Shown here: positions 28,637 to 39,089 of the stretch, piece by piece
How the letters are laid out: each line of letters starts with the position of its first letter
Position numbering within the stretch: position 1 is the first letter of the stretch
IMG/VR virus record: IMGVR_UViG_3300008954_000078
Span: 1-50,241 of that record
Source of the DNA: a virus
DNA: 50,241 nt
Direction: 5' to 3' (one strand)
The notes under the pieces: model-generated
Database searches by the model: none
Told to the model about the DNA's origin: nothing
The model's input: the letters and a program-made list of their open reading frames with translations, nothing else
Made by a program: the position numbers and the translations under genes

Positions 28637-29533
28637 TTAAATCCAAGATTTTATTAAGTCCCATATAGATTCCCACAATTTTGGTTCTTCGTCTGGGTCA
28701 AAAACTGTTGTATCTCTTATTAAATCTACCATCATTCCATGAGCAACAGGAAACGCACCTATACTGTGGGTAATAGATGCAACCAACCACCTACCACCAA
28801 TTTTTTTTGGACCGATTGTACCTTCTCCTCCTTCTTTTAATTCATTTATAAAAATCATAGTACCAGGTCTCAAAGTTAAATCCCCAGAAATGGTCATCTG
28901 TGCTTTTTGAGAAGTTATAAGTTGCATTTGTGCATTTCTTAGTAATGGTTGTTCGTCTGGAGTATCCCAATATGTGGAATATGTTCTGGTATATTCAAGA
29001 TAATCTTTAAACTTTGGACCTATACAAGGACAATTACAACTACTCGGATGTTCTGTCTCACTCCACAAACATCCCAACCAATCTTCATCAAGATGCTCTT
29101 TGATTAAATCACATTCCTTGATGGCTCTCTCTGCTCTTTTAAGGTTTTTCTCTGTTGGTTCTTTGAGATGAGAAGAAGTGATGGTAGTCTCGTCTTCCCC
29201 AATAATAGAATTCCAAAAAGTAACTGCACTAGACCATATCGAATTGGTAATATCACCAATCGGGCCTCCTATATCAATTGGTGTCTGGTCTATGCCAGTT
29301 ATTTCTTCATTGATTCTATTTACTTCTTCATCCGAATCTGGTTTTAATTCTTGACAAGGGCAATTACATAACGGATCATCTTCTGGGCAACTAGAATTAT
29401 CTACTGGACCATTTGGATTTGCACAAGGATATTCATCAACCACTCCCTTGTGGGAATGAGTTATTTTTTTGCTATAAGCCCACGAACTATTAGCAAATTC
29501 TGTTAATCTTGATACTAGTTGTTTCTTATTCAT
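28637..29533 (-). CDS. Hub-type C-terminal domain protein with cysteine inserts
   Basis: 298 aa. Residues ~200-285 read MTISGDLTLRPGTMIFINE, then GGRWLVASITHSIG and MVDLIRDT. This is the pattern of the last beta-barrel of gp27/GpD-type hubs (.l.v.Gd..lrpG..i......G.w.V..v.H.i.........l.RD). The N-terminal two thirds carry two short cysteine clusters (NSSCPEDDPLCNCPCQE and PSSCNCPCIGPK) separated by acidic helices. I infer that it supplies the C-terminal part of a hub whose N-terminal part is the 762-aa gene upstream. Alternatively it is an independent tip protein. Confidence 0.5.
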   Translation of the reverse strand: MNKKQLVSRLTEFANSSWAYSKKITHSHKGVVDEYPCANPNGPVDNSSCPEDDPLCNCPCQELKPDSDEEVNRINEEITGIDQTPIDIGGPIGDITNSIWSSAVTFWNSIIGEDETTITSSHLKEPTEKNLKRAERAIKECDLIKEHLDEDWLGCLWSETEHPSSCNCPCIGPKFKDYLEYTRTYSTYWDTPDEQPLLRNAQMQLITSQKAQMTISGDLTLRPGTMIFINELKEGGEGTIGPKKIGGRWLVASITHSIGAFPVAHGMMVDLIRDTTVFDPDEEPKLWESIWDLIKSWI

Positions 29534-29561
29534 TAGAATCTCTTTATTTTATATGTATATC

Positions 29562-32500
29562 CTACGGACACGGACATAAATCTGGAGGACACGGCGAATT
29601 ACCCCAAACACCACAAAATGCCTGACATATCAATTGATTATATTCACCACAAGGCATAAGTAAACAACTCTCGTCCCCTGAATTATTTTCATTACACCCG
29701 CCATTATCACAATGGGGAGGACTATTTCCAAAATAACAGCAACAAAATGGTTCATCACAATCTCCCAAGTAACACGCATTATCTGAAGGCTCTGGGAAAT
29801 CATCACACGAATATGGTGTTCCAAAAATGTCACAAACTCCTGATTTAATTCCTCCCCACCAAAAATCATAATTTTTGCAAACCTGTTCTGAACCACCACT
29901 TTCAATACACAATTCTTTACAATAGTCTCTACAAGCGTGTCTCCTACACACTGTCTCATTACTCGATTCATCGCAAGCAGGTAAAGTTGTTACGGTACAC
30001 TCATGTACAACCTCTGCGTAGCCACAATCTTGACCTTCTTCTTCAACACAGTATCCATAATTGCAAACACACTCAAAATCTGCCGGCGCGCCACACCCAC
30101 TTTCTTTGCATTCGTGATATCCATCAGATCCTGGAGAGTCTATTGAACTTCTTGGCCAAAATATTCCACCTGCAATAGATTCACACTGTTCTTTTGTAAT
30201 TCCAACATAAGTTCCAACACTGCCATCAGGAATTCCTTCACCGCACGATCCCTCAACACCAGTCAGACAGCAGGTGGTTGGTGGGAAGCACAAATTCGCT
30301 GGGCCATCTGCATTATGCCGCGGGCATCCATAGACATGCCCCGCCCAGATACTATCGCGGCCTAAGCATATACCATGCTCCTCTAGTATTACATAAGACG
30401 GTGTGCCGTACGGAACACAGCAATGTCCTAACTCTTCTATACAATCAGCACATTCTCCATCTTCACAACATTGTTCTCCTTCACAATCTTCATCGGTACA
30501 ACATTCTCTTTCTATACATTCCCCATCTTCACAACATTCACCATCCAAACAATCACTATCTGTATCACATTCTGGACATTCACAAGAATCACAGTCTTGA
30601 TTTTCTTTCCAAGTGTATCCAGGTTGTTGGCAACATTCCCATTCATACATCTCACCCAAACATTCACATTCACACGGTTCATCAGCATAACATGGAGATT
30701 CTGGGTCTGGAATTTCATTACACCATACTCCCTCATGAAAAACTGCATTTGGAGGACTATTGACTCCTTCGCATTCGTATTGAGTCATTATCTGACAGTT
30801 CCAATTGGAAAAACCACCCCAACAACATGCGCCCTTTGGTGAACAGCAACCACCACAACGACATCGACATCTTCCTTCGGAATCTGGATACGGGTCATCG
30901 TGTGTCCAGTCTTCATTTGGACAAATGCAAGTTCTTGATTCACTATCCCATTGTCCACATTTGAAACAAGTATCCCCATAGTTCCTAACTCTTCCTGGCA
31001 TCCATTCCCCCGCAACCTCAGTACAATCCTGCTCGTTATAAATTCCGTAATCATTACAAGGAGGACTTTTGGGAGTTGGTGGTTCACAAACAGCAACACA
31101 AGCACCAAGTACACCATCGTTTCCAACAGGAATACAACATCTATCATAACAACTACACCAGATACTATCTGGGTCTGTACAACAGATATGATTGGGATTA
31201 TCTGGTGGACAACATGCATCATTAGGTCCATCTGGATAACACCATGCATCCCATCCACCAATGGGTTCATCTAAGTTAGAATTACCATTATTTCCACCAC
31301 CACCAGAAACTAGTTGTCCAGTGCATCTACAACAAGAACCTGTTGGCATAGGTTCACACGGTTCTTCTAATTCCTCACATGATGGACAACACCAATCTTG
31401 TGTATTAGCAGTATTGTTGTTATTGCAAACTTCGTCTGCACATCTTCCTCTCCATATTCCGTGTGCTTCCGTACATTGCCAAACATTTAGATTTTGACAA
31501 GTTCCATCTGGTAAACAGCAGGCCGCAGTAGGAACACATTCATTATTTTGATAGTCTGGACCCATGTTATCCCAAAATTCTGGGCCTTCACACTCAGTGG
31601 GTTCATAACCTTCTTCAATTAAAAACTCTTCACAAAGGAATTTCCAAAAATCATTATTGCAATGCCTTAATTTATTTTCTTCTGGTGTTAATCCGTTATT
31701 AATAAGTTCATATTCTGATATTGGTACTTGCGTTGCAGTCATTCCCCAAACATTACTGTCATAAACAACAATAACTGCGCCTTTACCATTTTGTTTATAT
31801 ACAACTGTACAATCTTTAGAATCGCAACTGCCAACAAGTCCCTTTCCTTTGTTTCTTGGAACTAATCCAGTTGCATCAATTGTTTTAAATGGAAGTGGTA
31901 AATTTGGTGTTGGTCCTATATCGACTCCAAAGATTTCCAAATAATATTGTACAATGTCTAAAATTCCTTCGGGAAAAATATCTGGTGGTGAAGGAAGACC
32001 AAGGCTTGCAAGAAGATCTGCTAACCATAAACTACCATCAATTTCTTTTATGAATGGTTTTTTAGTTTTTTGACAACAAGTAAGATTGCCTTCATTTTCA
32101 AGAATTTCAACCTCATTTATTAGTTCGTTATTAAAATCAAAGAACTTTTCTGGTTCAGTAATTTCTTCATCACTTTCATCAGCGCAAAATTCTGCAAACA
32201 GTTTTAATCTTTCTGATATTTCCTGACCAGTAAAACTTTGTGATTCATATTCTTCTACTACATTTTCTACATCACATGGAATGTTACACCCAGCAGATTG
32301 ATAAAAAGGCTCAGGTCTATCAAATATTAATGATTCATCCGTACACTCTTTTGCTTCTCCCATAACAACTAACTTGCCACCAGATTGAACCCATTCTCTT
32401 ACCCATTGCCAGTTGCCAAAATCTTCATCTGGTTCTGGTGGGACGGTTGCTACTTTAGCACCACACTCAAGTCCAAATGTATGATAGTTACCAATATTAC

Positions 32501-32912
32501 CCGTAAAAGCAATTTTATGACACCCAACATTTTCTTCAGTGCAGTGCATAGTACAATTGCCTCTTGGAACAAGAGGACTCTGATAATACTGTATCCATTC
32601 TGCAAATACTTGTGGTGACCACGGAAGAAATCCCATAGGAGATGCGAACTGATAATAATCTGGTGGGGCCATGTCTGGTAGGCATGGGTCATATTCCGCA
32701 CAAACATTAGAAGACCAACAAGAATTACCAATAAACAAATCATCAAGTTCCCCAGGCATAGGAGCGACCTCTTCCGCCAATGAATCAGTATATGAAGATT
32801 CTCCAATTGCACAAACAGGGCAAGTTCCTTGTGTTCCAAATTCATAAAAGAACTCATTAGAATTACAAGGATTATCACTACATCCACAACAACATGTTCT
32901 ATGAGTACTCAT
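29562..32912 (-). CDS. Large cysteine-rich baseplate-region protein
   Basis: 1116 aa. Residues 1-40 start with [12 protein letters not shown] and CPVC. Residues ~90-450 are less cysteine-rich and contain [17 protein letters not shown] (~165-181) and [13 protein letters not shown] (~377), a pattern like the Rossmann-type class I glutamine-amidotransferase-like fold; no catalytic triad was identified. From ~455 the protein is a string of cysteine repeats: [41 protein letters not shown]. At ~777-827 are tandem modules [18 protein letters not shown] and [18 protein letters not shown], close to modules in the 2615-aa protein. The end is CPPDLCPCP. It lies between two hub-like genes and overlaps the upstream gene by one base, so it is probably made in step with the hub. 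Function unknown. Confidence 0.6.
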   Translation of the reverse strand: MSTHRTCCCGCSDNPCNSNEFFYEFGTQGTCPVCAIGESSYTDSLAEEVAPMPGELDDLFIGNSCWSSNVCAEYDPCLPDMAPPDYYQFASPMGFLPWSPQVFAEWIQYYQSPLVPRGNCTMHCTEENVGCHKIAFTGNIGNYHTFGLECGAKVATVPPEPDEDFGNWQWVREWVQSGGKLVVMGEAKECTDESLIFDRPEPFYQSAGCNIPCDVENVVEEYESQSFTGQEISERLKLFAEFCADESDEEITEPEKFFDFNNELINEVEILENEGNLTCCQKTKKPFIKEIDGSLWLADLLASLGLPSPPDIFPEGILDIVQYYLEIFGVDIGPTPNLPLPFKTIDATGLVPRNKGKGLVGSCDSKDCTVVYKQNGKGAVIVVYDSNVWGMTATQVPISEYELINNGLTPEENKLRHCNNDFWKFLCEEFLIEEGYEPTECEGPEFWDNMGPDYQNNECVPTAACCLPDGTCQNLNVWQCTEAHGIWRGRCADEVCNNNNTANTQDWCCPSCEELEEPCEPMPTGSCCRCTGQLVSGGGGNNGNSNLDEPIGGWDAWCYPDGPNDACCPPDNPNHICCTDPDSIWCSCYDRCCIPVGNDGVLGACVAVCEPPTPKSPPCNDYGIYNEQDCTEVAGEWMPGRVRNYGDTCFKCGQWDSESRTCICPNEDWTHDDPYPDSEGRCRCRCGGCCSPKGACCWGGFSNWNCQIMTQYECEGVNSPPNAVFHEGVWCNEIPDPESPCYADEPCECECLGEMYEWECCQQPGYTWKENQDCDSCECPECDTDSDCLDGECCEDGECIERECCTDEDCEGEQCCEDGECADCIEELGHCCVPYGTPSYVILEEHGICLGRDSIWAGHVYGCPRHNADGPANLCFPPTTCCLTGVEGSCGEGIPDGSVGTYVGITKEQCESIAGGIFWPRSSIDSPGSDGYHECKESGCGAPADFECVCNYGYCVEEEGQDCGYAEVVHECTVTTLPACDESSNETVCRRHACRDYCKELCIESGGSEQVCKNYDFWWGGIKSGVCDIFGTPYSCDDFPEPSDNACYLGDCDEPFCCCYFGNSPPHCDNGGCNENNSGDESCLLMPCGEYNQLICQAFCGVWGNSPCPPDLCPCP

Positions 32913-35200
32913 TATTCAATACAGTCGCATAATCCATCATGTGCATTTGGAACATCAAAGAAAAATATTTCTTCTAGTTCAGAATCTTGTTCAGTTTGTT
33001 CTTCATCTTCATCGCCATTAAGTGGAACTCCTAAGATGCCTGAAACCCAATCTTCCCACCATTCTAAAAGTGAAATGTCTTCATCTTCTTCCTCTACTGT
33101 AGAACCAAGAGGAGAAATAAATTCCAGCATATAAGAAGGAATTCGATTCATTTGCACAATGTGTTTATGAAAATGTATTTTATCTTCGTGGTCTTCGGCA
33201 CATGGGTCTTCTCCAACTTTAAAATAACCACCAACTGGCATCATTTGATATGATTCTGGATAATCATTAAAATCTTTATCTGCAACATTAATTCCTGGAC
33301 CAACAAATATATTATCATCTTCTTTTACATTCATTAGTTCGTTAAGATTCCACGCACTTCCCAAATCTGATGGCTGGTCAGCACCGTTTTCTTCTTCATC
33401 AACAGGCCCGCCTCGCAATCCATTTGGAACAACCACCACAGAAATTGGTGCTTCTTCGTTTGTTAAAATTTCTGGTTCTACCCCATCAGGCCATTCGTTG
33501 ATAGCGTCTGAAGGCCATAACTCAACCTCTCTCCATGTATATTCATATATCCCACCGCTGTTCGCTTCTCCACCATCGTCAGATATAAGTCTTGCATCAT
33601 CAATAACTGCAAAGAATTGCATCTTCGTGTCTTGCTTTTCACAGCAAATTGAATGACGATATACATTCCATTTCTCTTTAAGGTTCTGTAGGTGAAGATA
33701 CCTTGCATAATTTTCTTTTGTTGGCTCAATAATATTTTTATATATTTTTTCTAATTGGCTTATTTTTAAATCTGTTTGGTCAAGTACAGTTTGCCACATT
33801 ACATTATTTTGTTTTCCCATTTTTCCATTTTCAATTCTGCTTGACAAATAATCATACTTATTTGGAGTTTCGTCATTAAATGCAGAACCAAAATATCCAT
33901 AGATGTCGTTCTTTTTTAATCTTCTGGTTTTGTTTGGAGAATCTTTATCATTCTCTGTTTTTATTTTAGAAGGAAGAAGTTTATAGGTTTCCACAGTTTC
34001 CCATAAACATTCGTCTGGATTAGGCCAAACATCTTGATACGAATAGTTAATAAATTTAGTTTTTATTGAAGAAGAAGTATCAAGATAGTTATGATAGGGA
34101 TCATCATAATTTGGTTTTATATATTCATAATATGAAGAATATGCTCCATTTTGCCACAAACCTAAATGATTAGTTTCCCGATTTCCAGACAATTCAAATA
34201 GTCTTGGATCTCCCTTATCCTTTACAAATGATTTTTTAGAAGTTGCGGCCGGTCCTTTTGCATAAACATATGGAGTTTTCAGTGTATAGGTAATTTGAGA
34301 TGATTTTAAAATATTATTTTTATTTTCTTTAATCATTTTTGCAACGGATTTAAAATGCCACCCATCGAAATCGTTCCAGAATAAAAAATTAGCGTGTTTT
34401 TGATCTTTATCAAGAGAGTTTTCTGCTAAATTAGACATCAATTGCATTAATGGCATTTGATTAGGCAATTTGCCCCACGGATACATGTTTTGATTTGCCT
34501 TTAACCAAATGGAATTATGAGTTCCTTCAATTTCCATAGGGTTCTCAACATGCCATTTTCCACCATTAAAATATTTCGGTGCAAGGGTATTGACCAATCC
34601 CTCTTTCTCCTCTTCCTCCTCTTCCTCAAATAATCCTTCAACAATATCCCCAGCAACACCCAATAAACCACCTAGTTGCGGGCCTTCTTCTTCACCACCG
34701 CCTTCACCACTAGTAGCAATTTTTAAAAATCTATCTTTGTTCATGAATTCTGCATTTTGTTCTTGAGTTAAAATATCCATATTATAGTATAAACTTTCAC
34801 AAGAAACCAGTTTAATTTTATAATAGTTTCTTGTAAGATTTTCTCCCATGATGCCACTCAACTCTGCAACATTGTCTATCCTATTACATTCACTAACACA
34901 AAGTTCTAATGTTACATCGGAGTCAGGAACGGTTGGAGTATTCATTTCTATGTGTAAAATTTCATTCTGGCCAGTCATTACAAAATCGTCAATCATATGG
35001 CCTGGTTCTCTAATAACCAGAGAACCTACGATTGTTGATTCTAGAGGCAAGATGCTTTCTTTTATTGTAAATTGATGGATTGCATCCCCGATTTTTTCAG
35101 TTTTCTCTCCATATAATTCTATTTCACCTTCACCGTCTAATTTTTTTACAGAAAGTTTCTTAATAGAAATTCTAAATGAATCATCTTGTGTAAAGACCAT
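32912..35200 (-). CDS. gp27-like baseplate hub protein
   Basis: 762 aa. The N-terminal ~150 residues ([27 protein letters not shown], given in part, then [10 protein letters not shown]) follow the first barrel of T4 gp27-type hubs: F.I.ESI......GSL.I.DP.......GE.ILHI. Next is a predicted second barrel ([18 protein letters not shown]). The middle carries [16 protein letters not shown] (~290), matching the hub FF.....G..F.S. element. T4 gp27 is 391 aa; this protein is about twice as long, and ~165-210 and ~690-740 are very acidic (runs of Glu). The closing residues [16 protein letters not shown] add two cysteines. Stop and next start overlap as TAATG. Confidence 0.6.
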   Translation of the reverse strand: MVFTQDDSFRISIKKLSVKKLDGEGEIELYGEKTEKIGDAIHQFTIKESILPLESTIVGSLVIREPGHMIDDFVMTGQNEILHIEMNTPTVPDSDVTLELCVSECNRIDNVAELSGIMGENLTRNYYKIKLVSCESLYYNMDILTQEQNAEFMNKDRFLKIATSGEGGGEEEGPQLGGLLGVAGDIVEGLFEEEEEEEKEGLVNTLAPKYFNGGKWHVENPMEIEGTHNSIWLKANQNMYPWGKLPNQMPLMQLMSNLAENSLDKDQKHANFLFWNDFDGWHFKSVAKMIKENKNNILKSSQITYTLKTPYVYAKGPAATSKKSFVKDKGDPRLFELSGNRETNHLGLWQNGAYSSYYEYIKPNYDDPYHNYLDTSSSIKTKFINYSYQDVWPNPDECLWETVETYKLLPSKIKTENDKDSPNKTRRLKKNDIYGYFGSAFNDETPNKYDYLSSRIENGKMGKQNNVMWQTVLDQTDLKISQLEKIYKNIIEPTKENYARYLHLQNLKEKWNVYRHSICCEKQDTKMQFFAVIDDARLISDDGGEANSGGIYEYTWREVELWPSDAINEWPDGVEPEILTNEEAPISVVVVPNGLRGGPVDEEENGADQPSDLGSAWNLNELMNVKEDDNIFVGPGINVADKDFNDYPESYQMMPVGGYFKVGEDPCAEDHEDKIHFHKHIVQMNRIPSYMLEFISPLGSTVEEEDEDISLLEWWEDWVSGILGVPLNGDEDEEQTEQDSELEEIFFFDVPNAHDGLCDCIE

Positions 35201-35204
35201 ACTA

Positions 35205-36245
35205 TTATCCTAATGTTATATATCTTGTTGTTCCTGGTGGAACATTTTTTCCTATAAGAGAATTAAATTCCAAAATAACCCCTTTTACTATTTCTGGGTT
35301 AAGAACTTTAATTTTTCTCCTATTATCATTATCACGAATAAGTGCCGCACCTCTACTTACTGCCTTAATGGAAGTATTAGAAGTTTCTGGAAAACCGTCT
35401 GTAGTGTCAGTAACCCATTGGTATAAAAGAGTAGCAGTGAGACCGCATAGATTTCCTTCTGGAACATAAAAATCTCCACTAACTCCTCTTGGAGAGTTCC
35501 CATCAATCATAGAATATGGATTTACTGGATTATCATTAGATTCAAAAAATCCAAGACTGCTTTTTATAGTTGTTGCTCTACGAATAGAAGAAAATGTAAA
35601 GCCCGCAGTTGCACAATATGGTCCAGTTCCTAAACCACCCTCATACCCTACTGGTGTACATCCAGTTTGTCCTACTCCCTGTATAGCACATGCCGTTAAG
35701 CCAAACCCATCAATCTTTTTATATCCTTCTGCGGTTTCACGATAAATATAAAACTCATCAGACCCATTAAATGTTCCACTGGAATTATTAGACTTTACAT
35801 CTATCTTGTGGTGGAAGGGATCCCAATCGGCAATTTTACCCCATGTGTTTATATCTAATGAACCATCTTGTGATGTATCTCTTTTTACAATAACATCATC
35901 TTTATGAATATCTAGATGTTCCATTATATAAAGACTTTGGCCTTCTAAAAACTCATTAAATAATCTATCAAGTTCAGTAGTACCTTTTACCCACCGTTTA
36001 TCTACATCTAAAATATCATTTGCTAATAACACTATCCACCATAAACTAGTATCACCATACACATTAAAGGAAACTTGTTCTGGAGTATCTCCATCGTTTA
36101 CTATGTGAAAATTATAATTACTTGGATTATCTAGTGTTTGCCTTTTAATTTTTACTCTACGAAAAATGTCTTGCATTTGAAGAGAAATAGTTCCATCCGC
36201 AGTAGTAAAATCATAATTGAGTTTTGGAAAATTATCAAAATACAT
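35205..36245 (-). CDS. 53: T4 gp53-like baseplate wedge protein
   Basis: 346 aa, against 196 aa in T4. The gp53 frame is clear: an early YFDNFPKLNYDF, the helix IFRRVKI with a short spacer, YGDTSLWWIVLLANDILD (~63-80) and a C-terminal NRRKIKVLNPEIVKG. In T4 gp53 bridges wedges and, like gp25, has a LysM-type fold. Residues ~165-290 are an insertion containing GLTACAIQGVGQTGCTPVGY and YCATAGFTFSS, with no T4 counterpart. It could be another surface decoration with cysteines. The gene starts 12 bases after the gp48/54-like gene and stops 4 bases before the hub gene. Confidence 0.82.
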   Translation of the reverse strand: MYFDNFPKLNYDFTTADGTISLQMQDIFRRVKIKRQTLDNPSNYNFHIVNDGDTPEQVSFNVYGDTSLWWIVLLANDILDVDKRWVKGTTELDRLFNEFLEGQSLYIMEHLDIHKDDVIVKRDTSQDGSLDINTWGKIADWDPFHHKIDVKSNNSSGTFNGSDEFYIYRETAEGYKKIDGFGLTACAIQGVGQTGCTPVGYEGGLGTGPYCATAGFTFSSIRRATTIKSSLGFFESNDNPVNPYSMIDGNSPRGVSGDFYVPEGNLCGLTATLLYQWVTDTTDGFPETSNTSIKAVSRGAALIRDNDNRRKIKVLNPEIVKGVILEFNSLIGKNVPPGTTRYITLG

Positions 36246-36257
36246 TTATTTTTCCTA

Positions 36258-37271
36258 TTATAGTGGTGAAAATGGACCACCCTCTCCAGCATATCCAGGA
36301 CTGTCTTTGTCCGTTGCGAATGAGTATGGAATAATGTGTGTCCAGTTTTGGTTTGCAACAACTTGTGCAACTTCCATAAAACTTAATGACAATGATGTTA
36401 CTAATGGAAATCCATTTGCCGCTTTCACCATTGTGCCATCTGTTGATTTTGTTGGTGAAATTTCTGCTCTTACTAGAACAGATAAGAATTGATCCATATG
36501 CCATCTCCATAGTCCAGGTCTCGCTTGTGGGCCTTCGTTCAAGTTTTCAGCCGCGTCATCGCCACCCCTTGAATCTGTAGAGCCAAACCCACCTATGATG
36601 GCTCCAGCAAGACCGAACATCGATAACCCACTGGCCATCCCCATCATAGAGAAACCACCACCATCAGGTTGGCCCGAATTTGGACTTCCAAAATCTTCAA
36701 ATGCGGGCGCTAATTTATTATTTGATTTGTCTGGTTGAAGAAAAGTAACATTCCACATCGGCGGCGGCATAACTTGTTCATTACCAACCAAATCCATCCC
36801 ACCTTTGCCTGCTTTTCCAATTCTACCATAAACAGATGCTTGAAATGCCCTGCATATTTCTGCAATTTCTTGACCATCTTTTTCTTCTCGATTCACTAAA
36901 TTCCAACTATAATGTCTTTGTCGCAATGTCGGTTGCTTATATCCGGCCATACTTAATTCCATTTGAACTTGATCAACCGCAGGACTAGGAACAAATGAAC
37001 CTGCGACCCGCTTGATAAATTCTGAAGCGCCAGTATCAGCATCAGTATATCCCCAAAAACCATCATTATCCCCACTATCCCAAACTGAAGATTCTGAACT
37101 TACAACATTTGTATATGGAAGGGATATGTCGTGAACACTGCCAGCATCTCCAGTAGTTTCCGCTTGGTCGTCTAGTGTATTTTCAAAAGGTCTGGCCTTG
37201 AAGTTTAAAAAACCTCCAAGATTTTCTTCTGTTGTGAAGTCCCCTCCCGTGGGATACGATAGTTGTGCCAT
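36258..37271 (-). CDS. gp48/gp54-like tail-tube cap protein
   Basis: 337 aa (T4 gp48 is 364 aa, gp54 is 320 aa). Residues ~115-150 read RQRHYSWNLVNREEKDGQEI followed by AEICRAFQASVYG, resembling the tube-initiator helix region of gp48 and gp54. Residues ~300-320 read GFPLVTSLSLSFMEVAQV, a typical tube-fold beta strand near the C-terminus. Residues ~195-235 are Gly/Met-rich and hydrophobic (FSMMGMASGLSMFGLAGAIIGG), an unusual flexible or membrane-like insertion. In T4 these proteins cap the hub and nucleate the tail tube. It is the first gene of the minus-strand late block, with TATAAATA 24 bases upstream of its ATG. I cannot decide between gp48 and gp54. Confidence 0.62.
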   Translation of the reverse strand: MAQLSYPTGGDFTTEENLGGFLNFKARPFENTLDDQAETTGDAGSVHDISLPYTNVVSSESSVWDSGDNDGFWGYTDADTGASEFIKRVAGSFVPSPAVDQVQMELSMAGYKQPTLRQRHYSWNLVNREEKDGQEIAEICRAFQASVYGRIGKAGKGGMDLVGNEQVMPPPMWNVTFLQPDKSNNKLAPAFEDFGSPNSGQPDGGGFSMMGMASGLSMFGLAGAIIGGFGSTDSRGGDDAAENLNEGPQARPGLWRWHMDQFLSVLVRAEISPTKSTDGTMVKAANGFPLVTSLSLSFMEVAQVVANQNWTHIIPYSFATDKDSPGYAGEGGPFSPL

Positions 37272-37294
37272 TTATTAATGCTCCTATTATGTAA

Positions 37295-37302
37295 TATTTA
37301 TA
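37295..37302 (-). promoter_or_regulatory. T4-type late promoter (TATAAATA) for the minus late block
   Basis: Minus strand TATAAATA, exact match to the T4 late box, 24 bases upstream of the ATG at 37271. An AGGAG ribosome site lies between. It would drive the 37-kb structural operon. Confidence 0.75.
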
Positions 37303-37314
37303 AGAGATTTGTGA

Positions 37315-37322
37315 TATAAATA
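37315..37322 (+). promoter_or_regulatory. T4-type late promoter (TATAAATA) for the plus late block
   Basis: Plus strand TATAAATA, 18 bases upstream of the gp4 ATG at 37340. It lies only 12 bases from the opposite-strand late box, so the two form a compact divergent late control point. Confidence 0.75.
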
Positions 37323-37339
37323 CTTTAGCGGACAATTAT

Positions 37340-37774
37340 ATGCCTTATAAAACTAAATACAAACCCAAAAATGTGGAAAAATATATTGGAAATCCCAACA
37401 ATATAATATGTAGGTCGTTATGGGAAAGAAGAGTATGTCGTTATTTGGACGAAAATGTAAATGTTCAGAAATGGGGAAGTGAAGAAATAATAATTCCGTA
37501 TTATTCCCCAGTAGACAGAAAAAATCATAAATATTTTCCAGATTTTATTGTAAAGATGAAAAACGAAGATGGTTCTTTTAAAACTGTAGTAATAGAAGTA
37601 AAACCAAAAAAACAGACAATTCCACCCAAGAAGCCGAAAAGAAAAACCAAAAACTATATCAATGAATGTATCAGATACACCATAAATCACGAAAAATGGG
37701 AATCTGCAAAAGAATTTTGTAAAAAACGAAAATGGAAGTTTATAATTTTAACAGAAGACGATATTCTTCCATAA
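37340..37774 (+). CDS. 4: T4 gp4-like head completion protein
   Basis: 144 aa (T4 gp4 is about 150 aa). Landmarks: ICRSLWERRVCRYLDEN, KWGSEEIIIPYYSPVDRKNH, KYFPDFIVKM and VVIEVKPKKQT. The E (in SLWER), D (PDF) and ExK (IEVK) follow the PD-(D/E)XK nuclease layout noted for this TnsA-like family; gp4 is needed to finish filled heads before tail joining. The C-terminus WKFIILTEDDIL is also family-typical. It is the first gene of the plus-strand late block, with a late promoter 18 bases upstream. No good Shine-Dalgarno is visible between promoter and ATG. Confidence 0.88.
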   Translation: MPYKTKYKPKNVEKYIGNPNNIICRSLWERRVCRYLDENVNVQKWGSEEIIIPYYSPVDRKNHKYFPDFIVKMKNEDGSFKTVVIEVKPKKQTIPPKKPKRKTKNYINECIRYTINHEKWESAKEFCKKRKWKFIILTEDDILP

Positions 37775-37811
37775 ATATAATATAGGAAACATACAGAAAG
37801 AAGATATAATT

Positions 37812-38333
37812 ATGCCGATAACATCCACACTACAACAACAGGGACATCACAGAACTATAAATGAATTTAAAAAGATGTTCAAAAATTTTGCATCTCCAGC
37901 CAGATATGCTGTAGATTTTTTCGGTGGCTCCCAAGTATTTCCAGAAAGTATAACACTTCCGGCAAGAGGATTCTCCTTTTTTACAGATGCACAATATGGT
38001 GCTATTAGGCAATATCCATACCGAAGACAATTTAATACAGAAATTGTAATGACTATTCCTGTGTCTGAAGACCAAAGCCAAAGAAAATTTTTTGAAAATT
38101 GGATGAATGGGTTAATTCCAAGTAACGAAGTCGCGATACCAGTGAATACAAGTCCCAACACTGTTAATATGACAATTTCTTGCTTAGACCACTTTGATGT
38201 GCCTCAAGGAACATTTTCTCTGTATGGAGCATTTCCAAGTTCTATTATACCATCAAATTATGGATATGGTATGCTAAACGAAACTGCAAAACTACAGGTA
38301 ACAATAACTTATCGTAAATATGACTACAAATAA
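37812..38333 (+). CDS. Tail-tube-fold protein (gp19 family or tube initiator)
   Basis: 173 aa, close to T4 gp19 (163 aa). Pattern: N-terminal helix (NEFKKMFKNFASPARYAVDF), LPARGFSF, YPYRRQFNTEIVMTIPVSE and FFENWMNG, then a beta-rich second half ending LQVTITYRKYDY. This F..W and L.VT..Y layout is that of T4-like tube proteins. It may be the main tube subunit or, given its place beside gp4 and the chaperone, a tube-related baseplate protein; the main tube gene of T4 normally sits next to the sheath gene, which is not in this window. CATAAATA at 37770-37777 is one base off the late box and could add a promoter. Confidence 0.7.
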   Translation: MPITSTLQQQGHHRTINEFKKMFKNFASPARYAVDFFGGSQVFPESITLPARGFSFFTDAQYGAIRQYPYRRQFNTEIVMTIPVSEDQSQRKFFENWMNGLIPSNEVAIPVNTSPNTVNMTISCLDHFDVPQGTFSLYGAFPSSIIPSNYGYGMLNETAKLQVTITYRKYDYK

Positions 38334-38348
38334 TAAAGGATTTATAAT

Positions 38349-39071
38349 ATGAGTATAGTAGATATTTTAAAAGAAGCGACTCCAAAATATGAATTGATAT
38401 TACCTTCAACTGGAGAAAGCAAAACATTTAGACCATTTTTGGTAAAAGAAGAAAAGATTCTATTAATGGCAAAAGAATCATCTGACGAATCATCAATAAT
38501 GAATGCCATTAAGCAATTAATCGGTGCATGTTTTGATGATATTGATAACCTTGAAGATTTGCCTATGTTTGATGTTGAATACATGTATCTTCAATTAAGA
38601 GCAAAATCTATTGGGGAAATATTAAACCCAACTATTATTTGCCCAGAAACACAAGAGAGAATACAAAAAGAAATAAACATTGAAGATATTACAGTACAAA
38701 AGGATAAGGAACACACAAACGAGATTCAAATATCAGACGATATCGTTGTCACAATGAAATACCCTTCACTTCATATGATGGAAGAAATCCAACATACTAA
38801 ACCAAAAAATGAAGAATATACCGTTCCTCTGTTTTATGTGATTATTAATACTATTGATAAAATTGAAACTAAAGAAGAAACTTTAGATTGTAGTATAATT
38901 CCAAGAACAGAATTGGAAGACTTTGTAAATAATCTTACTAAAGGCCAGTATGAAAAGATAATTCAATTTTATTCAACTGCTCCGAAAGTAGAATATAATT
39001 TAGAATATGAAACATCAGATGGAGAAACGAGGGAAATTACACTTAAAGGGCTTCTGGATTTTTTCAAATAG
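38349..39071 (+). CDS. gp26/gp51-family baseplate hub / tail assembly chaperone
   Basis: 240 aa in the zero frame. Landmarks: KTFRPFLVKEEKILLMAKESSD (38-59, given in two parts: KTFRPFLVKEEK and ILLMAKES), LIGACF, LPMFDVEYMYLQLRAKSIGE and a closing LKGLLDFFK. These mark the Pfam T4_baseplate family (annotated gp26 or gp51 in T4-like phages). It is acidic, soluble and lies just before the tape measure, the usual place of a tail assembly chaperone. Its last codons TTT TTC AAA TAG form a slippery site followed by a hairpin (separate entry), so a fraction of ribosomes should extend it to 306 aa. Start ATG follows AAAGGA. Confidence 0.85.
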   Translation: MSIVDILKEATPKYELILPSTGESKTFRPFLVKEEKILLMAKESSDESSIMNAIKQLIGACFDDIDNLEDLPMFDVEYMYLQLRAKSIGEILNPTIICPETQERIQKEINIEDITVQKDKEHTNEIQISDDIVVTMKYPSLHMMEEIQHTKPKNEEYTVPLFYVIINTIDKIETKEETLDCSIIPRTELEDFVNNLTKGQYEKIIQFYSTAPKVEYNLEYETSDGETREITLKGLLDFFK

Positions 39072-39089
39072 GGCTCAGCCATCTGAGCC
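39059..39089 (+). promoter_or_regulatory. Programmed -1 frameshift signal (slippery heptamer plus hairpin)
   Basis: Heptamer T TTT TTC at 39059-39065 is in the correct zero-frame phase (GAT TTT TTC AAA TAG). Six bases later a hairpin begins: GGCTCAG (39072-39078), loop CCAT, CTGAGCC (39083-39089), a perfect 7-bp stem extendable by a G-T pair. After a -1 slip the frame reads TTT TTT CAA ATA GGG and stays open to 39265. The hairpin has no following T run, so it is not a terminator. Confidence 0.8.

Noticed and set aside
39072-39089. Hairpin after the gp26-family stop read as a terminator
   Set aside because: There is no T tract after the stem, and the tape measure continues in the same direction. 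Spacing to the slippery site fits a frameshift stimulator.
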